Below are positions 34,119 to 41,937 of a DNA stretch of 61,665 nucleotides, one piece after another. Origin of the DNA: CADEDH01 sp047974625 (GTDB lineage Bacteria > Actinomycetota > Acidimicrobiia > Acidimicrobiales > SZUA-35); NCBI GenBank assembly GCA_047974625.1, contig JBKECK010000071.1, positions 1-61,665 on the forward strand, written 5' to 3'. The position numbers and the translations under genes were made by a program. The notes beneath the pieces are model-generated. The model was not told the origin of the DNA, did not search any database, and worked only from the letters and a program-made list of their open reading frames with translations. Position 1 is the first letter of the stretch. Every line of letters begins with the position of its first letter.

Positions 34119-35582
34119 ATGAGCGCGGCTCAGCTCCTCCGCCGCTGGGGCCTGGTCGTCCTGTTCGGGCTGACCTCGCTGATGTTCTGGCTGGCGGCAA
34201 GTACCCGCGACATCGACGACTCCGACACCGCCGCTGTGATCTACGACCAGCAGCTCACCACCCCGGTCCTGTCGGCCCGGCGGGTCCCCCGGAGCCTCCA
34301 GGCCCCCGTGGCCGAGGACGCCCTGGCCCCCGCCCTCGAACAGCTGGCCGCCCAGACCCCACCCCAGTCCTGCCTCCTGGTCGAGGTGGGAGGCCGCACC
34401 GTCAACCCGAGCATGAACGTCGACGAGAGCGTCATCCCCGCCTCCAACATGAAGGTCCTCACCACCGCGGCCGCCCTGGCCGAGCTGGGCCCGGAGTTCC
34501 GTTTCGTGACCCGGGTCGCCGCCGACGCCGCCCCAGTGGCCGGGGTCGTCCAGGGCAACCTGTACCTGATCGGGTCCGGCGATCCGTTCCTGTCCACCGA
34601 CGACTGGTGGACCCAGTACGACGACCAGGACGGGCGCTACCACACCCGGCTGGAGGATCTGGCCGACCGGGTGGCGGCGGCCGGGGTCACCTCGGTGACC
34701 GGTGCCGTGGTCGGCGACGAGAGCTGGTTCGACGGGGTCCGCCAGGGCCCGTGGGCCGAGCGGCTCATCACCGGCCAGCAGTCCGGGCCCTTGTCGGCCC
34801 TCACCGTCAACGAGGGCTATGTCGCCTGGCCGGCTGTGTACCCCGGCAGCCCCCGCCAGCGGTCACCCACCGACAACCCTCCCCTGCACGCCGCCACCAT
34901 GCTGGCCCAACTCCTGGCCGAGCGGGGCATCTCGGTGGGCTCCACCGGGGCCGGGGCGGCGCCGGCCGCCGCCGTGGACATCGCCGAGGTCCAGTCCCCA
35001 CCCCTGTCGGAGGTGGTCCTGCACATCAACAGCTACAGCTCGAACCTGGGGGCGGAACTGCTGACCAAACAACTCGGCCGAACCGTGACCGGTGAGGGTT
35101 CCACTGCGGCCGGATCCGGGGTGGTGCTGCAGATCCTGCAGGAGCAGGGCGTCCCCACCGACGGTCTGGTCATCGTCGACGGTTCCGGCCTGTCGGACGC
35201 CAACCGGATCACCTGCCGGGCCATGGGGACCATCCTCAACACCGCCGGCCTCGACTCGGCGCTCGGTCGCAGCCTGTCGGTCGGCGCGGAGCGGGGCAGC
35301 CTGGCCGACCGGTTCGTCGACAGTCCCGCCGCCGACCGCGTCTACGCCAAGACGGGCACCCTCAACAACACCAGCGCCCTGTCCGGATTCGTCCGGTCGG
35401 CCAACGACCCGGGGGTGACCCCCATGTTCGCCTACGTGGCCAACTTCATCGCCGACGACGTCGCCAACGGCCAGGGGGTGCGGGTCGAACAGCTCCAACA
35501 GGATCTGGTCGTGGCCCTGACCACCTATCCGTCCGGTCCGCCGGTGGAGGAGTTGTCGCCCGAGGCGGCCCGGCCGTCCTGA
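34119..35582 (+). CDS. dacB: D-alanyl-D-alanine carboxypeptidase/endopeptidase (PBP4, DacB type)
   Basis: The protein has 487 residues. An N-terminal membrane helix (about 11-27) exports and tethers it. The penicillin-binding motifs are S109-N-M-K112 (SxxK), S307-S-N309 (SxN) and K411-T-G413 (KTG). It trims or cleaves peptidoglycan stem peptides outside the membrane. ATG 34119 has no good ribosome site, but it overlaps the stop of a 21-residue upstream ORF (34057-34122), which may couple translation. Confidence 0.93.
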   Translation: MSAAQLLRRWGLVVLFGLTSLMFWLAASTRDIDDSDTAAVIYDQQLTTPVLSARRVPRSLQAPVAEDALAPALEQLAAQTPPQSCLLVEVGGRTVNPSMNVDESVIPASNMKVLTTAAALAELGPEFRFVTRVAADAAPVAGVVQGNLYLIGSGDPFLSTDDWWTQYDDQDGRYHTRLEDLADRVAAAGVTSVTGAVVGDESWFDGVRQGPWAERLITGQQSGPLSALTVNEGYVAWPAVYPGSPRQRSPTDNPPLHAATMLAQLLAERGISVGSTGAGAAPAAAVDIAEVQSPPLSEVVLHINSYSSNLGAELLTKQLGRTVTGEGSTAAGSGVVLQILQEQGVPTDGLVIVDGSGLSDANRITCRAMGTILNTAGLDSALGRSLSVGAERGSLADRFVDSPAADRVYAKTGTLNNTSALSGFVRSANDPGVTPMFAYVANFIADDVANGQGVRVEQLQQDLVVALTTYPSGPPVEELSPEAARPS

Positions 35583-35646
35583 CCCACCAGCCACCTGACC
35601 GTCCGACTCCCCGGCGCGGCCCGGAACTGGCTACGGTCGGAAGTCC

Positions 35647-36303
35647 ATGGTCGTGTGCCCACAGTTCCCCCTGGGAACGGTGCTGTTCCCCTCAATGGTG
35701 CTGCCGTTGCACATCTTCGAACCCCGCTACCGGGTCATGGTGGAACACGTCCTCGACGGCGACGGCACGTTCGGCGTGGTCCTCATCGAACGGGGCTCCG
35801 AGGTAGGCGGCGAGGACCAGCGGACCAATCACGGCACCCTGGCCCGGGTGGTCGACGCCCAACGGCTCGACGACGGCCGCTGGCACCTCATCACCCTGGG
35901 CACCGAACGGTTCCGGGTCGACGAATGGCTGCCGGACGACCCCTATCCGGTCGCCGACGTCCGTATGTGGCCCGACGAGGCCGTCCCCGCCAACGGGAGC
36001 CTGGAACCGGCCTACAGCGCCCTGCTCCCCAAGGTGCGGCGGTACCTGGCCCTGGCCTCCGAGGCCGGATACAACGTCGGTGCCCTACTAGAGCAGCTCA
36101 CCACCGACCGGCCGAGCTGTATGCAACTAGCCGCCATGACCCCTCTCACCGTGCTAGACAAACAGGCCCTGCTCGGGGCCCCCGGCCCCGCCGAGCGGGT
36201 ACCGATGCTGCTCCACATGGTGGACGACGCCCTGGGCCTGCTCCAGTGCCGGCTCGGCCTGACCGACGACGACGTCGACGACGGCTGGCACGACTGGTCC
36301 TGA
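35647..36303 (+). CDS. LON N-terminal (substrate-binding) domain protein
   Basis: The protein has 218 residues. FPLGTVLFPSMVLPLHIFEPRYRVMV is the LON substrate-binding domain opening (26 residues in two halves: the first ends at MVLP). There is no AAA+ or protease part, so this is the stand-alone type seen widely in actinomycetes, of unknown role. The C-terminal part is helical. TACGGT sits 9 nt before the ATG, and GGAAG also lies in that gap, so either leaderless or short-leader translation is possible. Confidence 0.85.
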   Translation: MVVCPQFPLGTVLFPSMVLPLHIFEPRYRVMVEHVLDGDGTFGVVLIERGSEVGGEDQRTNHGTLARVVDAQRLDDGRWHLITLGTERFRVDEWLPDDPYPVADVRMWPDEAVPANGSLEPAYSALLPKVRRYLALASEAGYNVGALLEQLTTDRPSCMQLAAMTPLTVLDKQALLGAPGPAERVPMLLHMVDDALGLLQCRLGLTDDDVDDGWHDWS

Positions 36304-36343
36304 TCGGCGGCTGCGGTTCATCGGCGAAGTGACGCTCAGCACC

Positions 36344-36349
36344 TACACT
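36344..36349 (+). promoter_or_regulatory. -10 box TACACT, leaderless promoter of the ttuBA-trmI gene cluster
   Basis: TACACT ends 6 nt before the GTG at 36356. All five following junctions overlap, so this single promoter may drive the whole cluster to 39200. Confidence 0.55.
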
Positions 36350-36355
36350 CGTCGC

Positions 36356-36670
36356 GTGGCCGATCCGAACCCGCTCGATGACGTCAAGAACCTGCAGAAC
36401 CTGGTGGTCGGCTACGCCCGGCAGGAGACGATCGAGCCTCTCAAGGCGCTGGGCCGGTACCTCGGCTTCGGCATGGCCGGCTCGATCCTGGTCTTCTTCG
36501 GGGTCGTGTTCCTCGGCTTCGGCGCCCTCCGGTTCCTCCAGACGCTCGACTGGTTCGCCGGTGGTTCCTGGGCCTCGACCGTCCCGTACCTGCTCACCCT
36601 GGTCATACTGGCCGGGGCGGCCACCGTCATCCTGCTCGCCTCCACCCGCGCCACCCGAAAGGTGAAGTGA
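36356..36670 (+). CDS. Small membrane protein, phage-holin-family-like
   Basis: The protein has 104 residues with two membrane helices (about 37-58 and 74-95) after an amphipathic N terminus (DDVKNLQNLVVGYARQETIE). This arrangement matches the actinobacterial holin superfamily/DUF proteins that are not phage-derived. It is the first gene of a six-gene coupled run. GTG 36356 is set by the TACACT box; the longer frame to 36329 lacks support. Confidence 0.72.
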   Translation: MADPNPLDDVKNLQNLVVGYARQETIEPLKALGRYLGFGMAGSILVFFGVVFLGFGALRFLQTLDWFAGGSWASTVPYLLTLVILAGAATVILLASTRATRKVK

Positions 36671-36915
36671 TGGCCCGACGCTCGTCCGGCTCCAAGCCAC
36701 CCACCCCGGCCACAGTCCAGCCGATCACCCCCAGCGATATCGAGTCGCAGTTCCGCCGGCTGCAGCACGATGCCGAGGACGCGGCCGGCGACACCAGGAA
36801 GAAACTGATCGTCGTCGCCGCCGTCGCCGGTGCCCTTACCCTCGGCCTGATCTTCCTCTTGGGGCAGCGGTCCGGGAAACGTAAGGCGACCGTGGTCGAG
36901 ATCCGCCGGATCTGA
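36670..36915 (+). CDS. Single-span membrane protein of unknown function
   Basis: The protein has 81 residues: a Pro/Ser/Thr-rich N terminus, a helix (SDIESQFRRLQHDAEDAA), then one membrane helix at about 47-65 and a basic tail. The ATG shares a base with the upstream stop (TGATG), and the downstream gene starts inside its stop in the same way. No family is recognised; position suggests it works with the holin-like protein. Confidence 0.68.
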   Translation: MARRSSGSKPPTPATVQPITPSDIESQFRRLQHDAEDAAGDTRKKLIVVAAVAGALTLGLIFLLGQRSGKRKATVVEIRRI

Positions 36916-37241
36916 TGCTGGAGCGTCTGGTCACCCTGATCGCCCGCCGGGCCGGTGGTGGCGGCACCCGTTCAGTGCTGTACGTCGCCGTGGCGATCCG
37001 GGCGTTGCGCATGATCCGCAACGCCACCAAACCCGAGCCCAAGTCCGAGGTCCTGGCCGTCACCCCCGGTCAGCGCATCATCATCGACAGCCTGCCGATC
37101 AGCCACGCCAAACAGATCAAGCAGATGAAGCAGGACGTCAAGGCTGAGCGGTACCACCGTGACCGCTTGGCCGAAGCGAAGCTGGACATCACCGTCTACG
37201 AGCAGGAGCGGTCCCGTCGTCGTCGCTGGTGGCGGCGATGA
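36915..37241 (+). CDS. Small basic protein of unknown function
   Basis: The protein has 108 residues. It has a weakly hydrophobic N-terminal half (VLYVAVAIRALRMI), a central PGQRIIIDSLPISHAKQIKQMKQ segment and a very basic end (RSRRRRWWRR). The start shares a base with the preceding stop, and its own stop overlaps the sulfur-carrier ATG (ATGA). No family is recognised. The basic tail next to tRNA-modifying enzymes could bind RNA, but this is only suggestive. Confidence 0.68.
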   Translation: MLERLVTLIARRAGGGGTRSVLYVAVAIRALRMIRNATKPEPKSEVLAVTPGQRIIIDSLPISHAKQIKQMKQDVKAERYHRDRLAEAKLDITVYEQERSRRRRWWRR

Positions 37242-37444
37242 AGGTGCGGCTCCGCAACCCGAACCGGGAGCTCGACGTACCGGGCCCGATCTCGGTGGTG
37301 CGGCTCCTCAACCGGCTCGACCTCAACCGGGAATCGGTGCTGGTCATCGCCGACGCCACCCTCGTGCCGGGCGACGCCATGCTGGCCGACGAGGCCGAGG
37401 TGGAGATCCGACCGGTGATCAGCGGGGGACAGGTGGCGTCGTGA
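37238..37444 (+). CDS. ttuB: ThiS/MoaD-type sulfur carrier, TtuB-like, with C-terminal extension
   Basis: The protein has 68 residues with the beta-grasp pattern of ThiS/MoaD carriers (MKVRLRNPNRELDV, SVVRLLNRLDLNRESVLVI, LADEAEVEIRPVISGG). The VISGG end matches TtuB, which carries thiocarboxylate sulfur to the tRNA thiolase TtuA, but here QVAS follows the Gly-Gly. The thiocarboxylate must sit on the terminal Gly, so these four residues would have to be removed, or the protein works differently. It overlaps both neighbours by 4 bp and directly precedes the TtuA-like gene. The symbol is by context. Confidence 0.82.
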   Translation: MKVRLRNPNRELDVPGPISVVRLLNRLDLNRESVLVIADATLVPGDAMLADEAEVEIRPVISGGQVAS

Positions 37445-38382
37445 AGTGCAAGGTCTGCCGCGGTCCCGCCGTCATCGACGTGCGCCGCCACAACGCCAAC
37501 TTCTGCCCCGACCACTTCCTCCGGTACTGCCGCCAGCAGGTGCAACGGGCCATCGACGACTTCGCCATGATCGCCCCGGGGGAGCGAACCCTCGTCGCCG
37601 TGTCGGGCGGGAAGGACAGCTTGGCCCTCTGGGACCTGCTGACCGAGCTCGGCCACCCGGCCGACGGGCTCTACGTCGGGCTCGGGATCGGCGACTACTC
37701 CGACACCTCCGCCGACCACACGGTCCGCTTCGCCGACGAGCGGGGCCTCCAGCTACACCGGGTCGACCTCCGGGCCGACCACGGCTTCGACGTCCCCACC
37801 GCGGCCGCGGTCACCCGCCGGGTGCCGTGCTCGGCCTGCGGGTTGTCCAAACGGCATCTGTTCGACCGGGCCGCCCGGGACGGGGGATACGACGTCGTGG
37901 TCACCGGCCACAACCTCGACGACGAGGCCGCCGTGCTGTACGGCAACGTGATCCGCTGGCAGACCACCTACCTCGGGCGGCAACGACCGGTGCTCCCGGC
38001 CCGGGACGGCTTCCCCCGCAAGGCGAAACCCCTGGTCCGCCTGACCGAACGGGAGACCGCCGCCTACTGCGTCCTGCGGGGCATCGACTACCTGGTCGAG
38101 GAATGCCCCATGGCCGCCGGCAACAAGCACCTCGGCTACAAGGACGCCCTCAACACCCTCGAGGCCACCTCCCCGGGTACCAAGTCGGAGTTCTACTTCG
38201 GCTTCCTCCGCAACGCCGTCGACCGGTTCCCCGCCGACGGCCACGCCCCGGAGCTCGGCCACTGCCGCCGCTGCGGCGCCCCGGCGTCCAACGAGGTGTG
38301 CGCGTTCTGCTCCCTCCAGGCCCGGGTATCGGAGGCCGGACCGCCCGCGGTTCCGGTGGCGGCCCCCACGGTCCGGCGGTGA
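37441..38382 (+). CDS. ttuA: TtuA-like tRNA 2-thiolation enzyme (PP-loop ATPase)
   Basis: The protein has 313 residues. The PP-loop SGGKDS binds ATP. Two zinc fingers frame the core: CKVC with CPDHF near the N terminus, and CRRCG with CAFC near the C terminus. Candidate [4Fe-4S] ligands are the CSAC pair and the Cys in EECPMAA. This combination matches TtuA, which makes 2-thioribothymidine at tRNA position 54, rather than TtcA, which lacks both fingers. GTG 37441 overlaps the carrier stop (GTGA). The next gene is trmI. Confidence 0.9.
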   Translation: MKCKVCRGPAVIDVRRHNANFCPDHFLRYCRQQVQRAIDDFAMIAPGERTLVAVSGGKDSLALWDLLTELGHPADGLYVGLGIGDYSDTSADHTVRFADERGLQLHRVDLRADHGFDVPTAAAVTRRVPCSACGLSKRHLFDRAARDGGYDVVVTGHNLDDEAAVLYGNVIRWQTTYLGRQRPVLPARDGFPRKAKPLVRLTERETAAYCVLRGIDYLVEECPMAAGNKHLGYKDALNTLEATSPGTKSEFYFGFLRNAVDRFPADGHAPELGHCRRCGAPASNEVCAFCSLQARVSEAGPPAVPVAAPTVRR

Positions 38383-39200
38383 GCGCCGCCCGACTGGCCT
38401 ACGACGACCTGGTGCTCCTCATCGACCACAAGGGCCGCCGCTACCTGGCCACGCTGACCGCAGGCAAGGAGTTCCAGTCCCACGCCGGGGTGCTGCCGCA
38501 CGACGACATCGTGGGCCATCCCGAAGGCGCTGAGCTGTCCACCACCCGGGGCCAGCGGCTCCGGGTGTTCCGGCCGACGCTCAGCGACTACGTCCTGTCC
38601 ATGCCCCGCGGTGCCCAGGTCATCTACCCCAAGGACCTGGCCCCGATCCTGTTCATGGCCGACATCGGCCCCGGGGTCCGGGTCCTCGAATCGGGGGTCG
38701 GGTCCGGGGCGTTGTCGATGTCGATGCTCCGCGCCGGCGCCGACATCGTCGGCTACGAGCTCCGGGAGGACTTCGCGGCCCGGGCGGCCAAGAACGTCCG
38801 AGCCTTCCTCGGCCCCGAGGTGGAGGACCGGTACCGGGTCGAGATCCGTGACGCCTACGAAGGTATCGACGCCACCGACCTCGACCGGATCGTGCTCGAC
38901 CTCCCGGAACCGTGGCGGGTCGCCCCCCACGCCGAGGGGGCCCTCCGCCCCGGCGGGCTGCTGGTCTCCTACAGCCCGTCGATCACCCAGGTGATGCAGC
39001 TCACCGACGCCCTCCGGGCGGGACCCTTCACCGAGGTGAAGACGACCGAGGTGTTACACCGCACCTGGCATGTCGAGGGGCAGGCCGTCCGGCCGGACCA
39101 CCGGATGGTGGCCCACACCGGATTCCTGACCAGCGCCCGCCGCTTGGGCCCGACAATCAGTCGAGCCAGCTCGCCGGCGCCCCCCGCTGAACAGAGTTGA
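38379..39200 (+). CDS. trmI: tRNA (adenine-58-N1)-methyltransferase TrmI
   Basis: The protein has 273 residues. The N-terminal beta domain (VLLIDHKGRRYLATL, GAELSTTRGQ) and the S-adenosylmethionine domain (LESGVGSGALSMSML, YELREDFAARAAKN, RIVLDLPEPW) match the TrmI family, which makes m1A58 in the T loop. GTG 38379 overlaps the ttuA stop. The last 44 bp overlap the 3' end of the convergent acyl-CoA dehydrogenase; the tail after GFLTSARRL is not conserved. In Thermus, m1A58 promotes thiolation at 54, matching this gene order. Confidence 0.93.
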   Translation: MSAARLAYDDLVLLIDHKGRRYLATLTAGKEFQSHAGVLPHDDIVGHPEGAELSTTRGQRLRVFRPTLSDYVLSMPRGAQVIYPKDLAPILFMADIGPGVRVLESGVGSGALSMSMLRAGADIVGYELREDFAARAAKNVRAFLGPEVEDRYRVEIRDAYEGIDATDLDRIVLDLPEPWRVAPHAEGALRPGGLLVSYSPSITQVMQLTDALRAGPFTEVKTTEVLHRTWHVEGQAVRPDHRMVAHTGFLTSARRLGPTISRASSPAPPAEQS

Positions 39201-40482
39201 ACCGGCTGGCGAAGCTGTCGCCCAGGCTCTCCTTGCGGGGTCCCGAGAAGCCGAACAGGAACTGGGCCACCCGGCGGATCTGGATCTCCTCGGAGCCCTC
39301 GGTGATCCGGTACCGGCGGTGGTGGCGGTAGATGTGCTCGAAGGGCAGGTGCCGGCTGTAGCCGATGCCGCCGTGCACCTGCATGGCCTTGTCGGCCGCG
39401 TCGCACACCAGCCGGTTGGCCCGGTAGTTGCACATGGCCACCTTGTCCGAGATGAGCATCGGGTCGGTGCCCTGGTCGATCTCCCAGGCCGTCTTGCGCA
39501 CCAGCTGGCGGATCATCTCGTTCTCGGTGTGCATCTCGGCTAGGGGCCACTGGATGGCCTGGTTGGTGGACAGGGTCTTGCCGAACAGCTGACGTTCCCG
39601 GGCGTACTTGACGCTCTCGTCGATGCAGTACTGGGTGGCGCCCACCCCCGAGGCGGCCTGGCGGATCCGGTTCTCGTGGACGAAGGTCTGGGCCGCGCCG
39701 AGCCCCCTCCCCTCGGCGCCGAGACGGGTGGAGTCCGGCACCCGGACGTCGGTGAAGGTGACCTCGGCGTGGTCGGTGGGCATGTTGAAGGTCCACCACA
39801 TGAACTCGATGTTGAACCCGGGGGTGTCGACGGGGACCATGAAACAGGTGATGCCCTCGGCGTCACCCGGCTTGCCCGACGTCCGGGCGAAGACGTAGTC
39901 GTGGGTGGCGGAGTGCATACCGGTGTTCCACCGCTTGGCCCCGTTGATCACCCACTCCTCGCCGTCGCGGTAAGCGTTGGTCTCCATCCAGGTGGCGTCC
40001 GAGCCGTGCATGGGCTCGGTCAACCCGAAACCGATCTTGGCCTCACCGGCCAGCATCTTGGGGATCCACAGGTCCTGCTGTTCCTGGCTGCCGTGCATCT
40101 CCATGACGAGGACCATGGGGAAGTTGCCCACGATGGAGTTCTCGTTCTGGAGGTCGTTGTGGAGGCCCAGGCCCTTGGCCGCCAGGTGTTCGCGGATGAT
40201 GGCCATGCCGAGGTTGGAGCCGTCCCGACCGCCGAAGCGGGCGGGTAGGTGGTAGCGGAGGAAGCCGGCCGCGTCGGCCCGGCGCCGCATCTCCCGCAGC
40301 AGGTCCTCCCACTCCTCGTTCGGCCAGCCGTCACGATCGAAGTCGGTCCTGGACACCTCGCGGCGGTGGTCGAAGAAGCGGATGTTGTCGTTCTCGCGCT
40401 CCAGCGGCTTGATCTCGTCTTCGATGAACTGATCGAGCTCGTCGAGCAGCTTCTGGATGTCGTCTGGGATCGTGAAGTCCAC
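39157..40482 (-). CDS. Acyl-CoA dehydrogenase, second
   Basis: The protein has 441 residues. It shows GLTEPMHGSDATWMETNA, WVINGAKRWNTGM, the flavin/active-site segment MQVHGGIGYSRHLPFEHIYRHH and RITEGSEEIQIRRVAQFLFG. An N-terminal insert (FFDHRREVSRTDFDRDGW) and EHIYRHHRRYRI give it the look of the larger ACAD11-like branch. GTG 40482 is preceded by AAGGAGGGG; the in-frame extension to 40566 has no family similarity. A TAGCAT box at 40536-40541 (minus strand) would give a ~50-nt leader. Confidence 0.93.
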   Translation of the reverse strand: MDFTIPDDIQKLLDELDQFIEDEIKPLERENDNIRFFDHRREVSRTDFDRDGWPNEEWEDLLREMRRRADAAGFLRYHLPARFGGRDGSNLGMAIIREHLAAKGLGLHNDLQNENSIVGNFPMVLVMEMHGSQEQQDLWIPKMLAGEAKIGFGLTEPMHGSDATWMETNAYRDGEEWVINGAKRWNTGMHSATHDYVFARTSGKPGDAEGITCFMVPVDTPGFNIEFMWWTFNMPTDHAEVTFTDVRVPDSTRLGAEGRGLGAAQTFVHENRIRQAASGVGATQYCIDESVKYARERQLFGKTLSTNQAIQWPLAEMHTENEMIRQLVRKTAWEIDQGTDPMLISDKVAMCNYRANRLVCDAADKAMQVHGGIGYSRHLPFEHIYRHHRRYRITEGSEEIQIRRVAQFLFGFSGPRKESLGDSFASRFNSVQRGAPASWLD

Positions 40483-40732
40483 GGGATTATCCCCTCCTTG
40501 GGGGTGATACTCATCGTCGAGCGGCGCAGTGATCGATGCTACGACGCCCGGTCGGGCGGTGGCCAACGGGTGGAGGGGCTGTGGTAGGGGCGCGCCGCGA
40601 GCACCCGGGGGTACGCCTTTTGGTGCCCCCGCCGACCTAATCTTCTCCCGGGGAGACGGCTGGTCGAGTCGTTCCCGGGTTCATCCGGCGTCCGGCCGGT
40701 ACGGGGCGAGAACAAGGAGACCGACCGCCGAG

Positions 40733-41290
40733 ATGATGGTTGACCGGCTCGAACGACACGACATCGTCAACGCGGCGGCTCTGGCCGGGGTGCTGCTGTT
40801 GTTCGGTTTCCTGATCGTGACCGGCACCACCCTGCTGTTCCGCTCGGTGGGCGACGGCATCGTCGAATCGAGCAAGGAACCTCCCGCCCTGAACTCCGAG
40901 ACGGCGGGGGACCTGCCGGCGGACGGCGACGGGACCGGCGAGACCGAGGCCCCCCCGGCCGAGGCGCCGCCGCCCGAACCGGCGATCGCGGCCCGGCCAC
41001 CGGCCGAGGTGCCGGTCCGGGTGGGCAACGGGGCCCGCCGGGTCGGCGTGGCCGCGGCAGGCACCGGTGTCGTCGCCGGCGCCGGCTATCCCACCCTGCC
41101 CCCCAAGAACGCCCCCACCACGGAGCCGTCGATCGTGTACTTCACCGCCGGCTACGAGGCCGACGCCCGCCGGCTGGCCGAGGTCCTGGCCCTGGACGCC
41201 CCCCTGATCGAGCCGATGCCACCCGATCCCGGGGTGCCAGCCGACGGGGCTGCCGTCATCGTCATCCTCGGCGTCAACTCCCAGTACTGA
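40733..41290 (+). CDS. LytR C-terminal domain (LytR_C) protein
   Basis: The protein has 185 residues: one N-terminal membrane helix (about 15-37), an acidic Pro/Glu-rich linker, then the LytR_C domain (VPVRVGNGARRVGVAAAGT, AGAGYPTLPPKNAP, SIVYFTAGYEADARRLAEVL). In other proteins this domain follows the LytR-CpsA-Psr ligase domain that joins polymers to peptidoglycan; here it stands alone on a membrane anchor facing outwards. The start could be either of two adjacent ATGs. TAATCT at 40638-40643 is a candidate -10 box. Confidence 0.83.
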   Translation: MMVDRLERHDIVNAAALAGVLLLFGFLIVTGTTLLFRSVGDGIVESSKEPPALNSETAGDLPADGDGTGETEAPPAEAPPPEPAIAARPPAEVPVRVGNGARRVGVAAAGTGVVAGAGYPTLPPKNAPTTEPSIVYFTAGYEADARRLAEVLALDAPLIEPMPPDPGVPADGAAVIVILGVNSQY

Positions 41291-41309
41291 CCGACCCCGC
41301 ACCGGCCGA

Positions 41310-41807
41310 TCAGGCGACCGGGCTGATATCCAGCGGCGGATCGGGGAGGCGGTCGGCCACCAGATCCCCCAAAAGCTCCGGGAGGCGGTCGGGCAGGAAC
41401 CGGCCGGTGGCCGCCTCCACCTCGGCCAGGGTCCACCAGCGGGCCTCCTCGAAGGCCATGGCCTCGAACGCCTCCAGCTGGGGTGCGGCCAACTCGACCT
41501 GCTCGGTCCAGGCGACGTGGATGAACTCGTCCTGGTCGAAGAACAGGCCGGCGAAGGTGAACTGGACCTGCTGGGTCCACACCACGGGGCCGACGTCGGC
41601 CTCCAGGATCCCGGCCTCCTCCCGGAGCTCGCGCCGGGCGGTGTCGGCCGACGACTCGCCGGGGTCCATCCCTCCCCCCGGGATCTCCCACCCGCCGGGT
41701 CCGCCCGGATTGGCCGGGTCGGACGACTTGATGAGCAGGACACGTTTCTGGGGGTCGAGCACCACCACGCGGGCGGCGCGCCGACGACTGGAGGACCACA
41801 TCGTCAT
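41310..41807 (-). CDS. Nudix hydrolase
   Basis: The protein has 165 residues. The Nudix box is complete: GGGMDPGESSADTARRELREEAG with the spacing Gx5Ex7REUxEExGU (23 residues, the key ones being G, E, R, E, E, E). It should cleave a nucleoside diphosphate linked to another group; the exact substrate is unknown. The start ATG at 41807 lies 9 nt after a TAGCTT box, nearly the leaderless layout. It converges on the LytR_C gene. Confidence 0.9.
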   Translation of the reverse strand: MTMWSSSRRRAARVVVLDPQKRVLLIKSSDPANPGGPGGWEIPGGGMDPGESSADTARRELREEAGILEADVGPVVWTQQVQFTFAGLFFDQDEFIHVAWTEQVELAAPQLEAFEAMAFEEARWWTLAEVEAATGRFLPDRLPELLGDLVADRLPDPPLDISPVA

Positions 41808-41937
41808 GAGCGAACCAAGCTAGACCGACGACCTCGCTGGTCGCACGCCGGGGGAGGGAGCCGGGGGAGGGAAAGGGGCCGGAGCGGCGAATGAGCCGCC
41901 CCGGACTCGCATCACCGGGGCGAGTGGTGCCACCATC

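Noticed and set aside
36356..36670. Prophage holin
   Set aside because: No other phage genes are near; the gene is the first in a chain of housekeeping tRNA-modification genes, so the resemblance reflects a shared small-membrane-protein fold.
37441..38382. TtcA (C32 thiolase)
   Set aside because: Two zinc fingers flank the PP-loop domain and a TtuB-like carrier precedes the gene, which fits TtuA; TtcA has neither.
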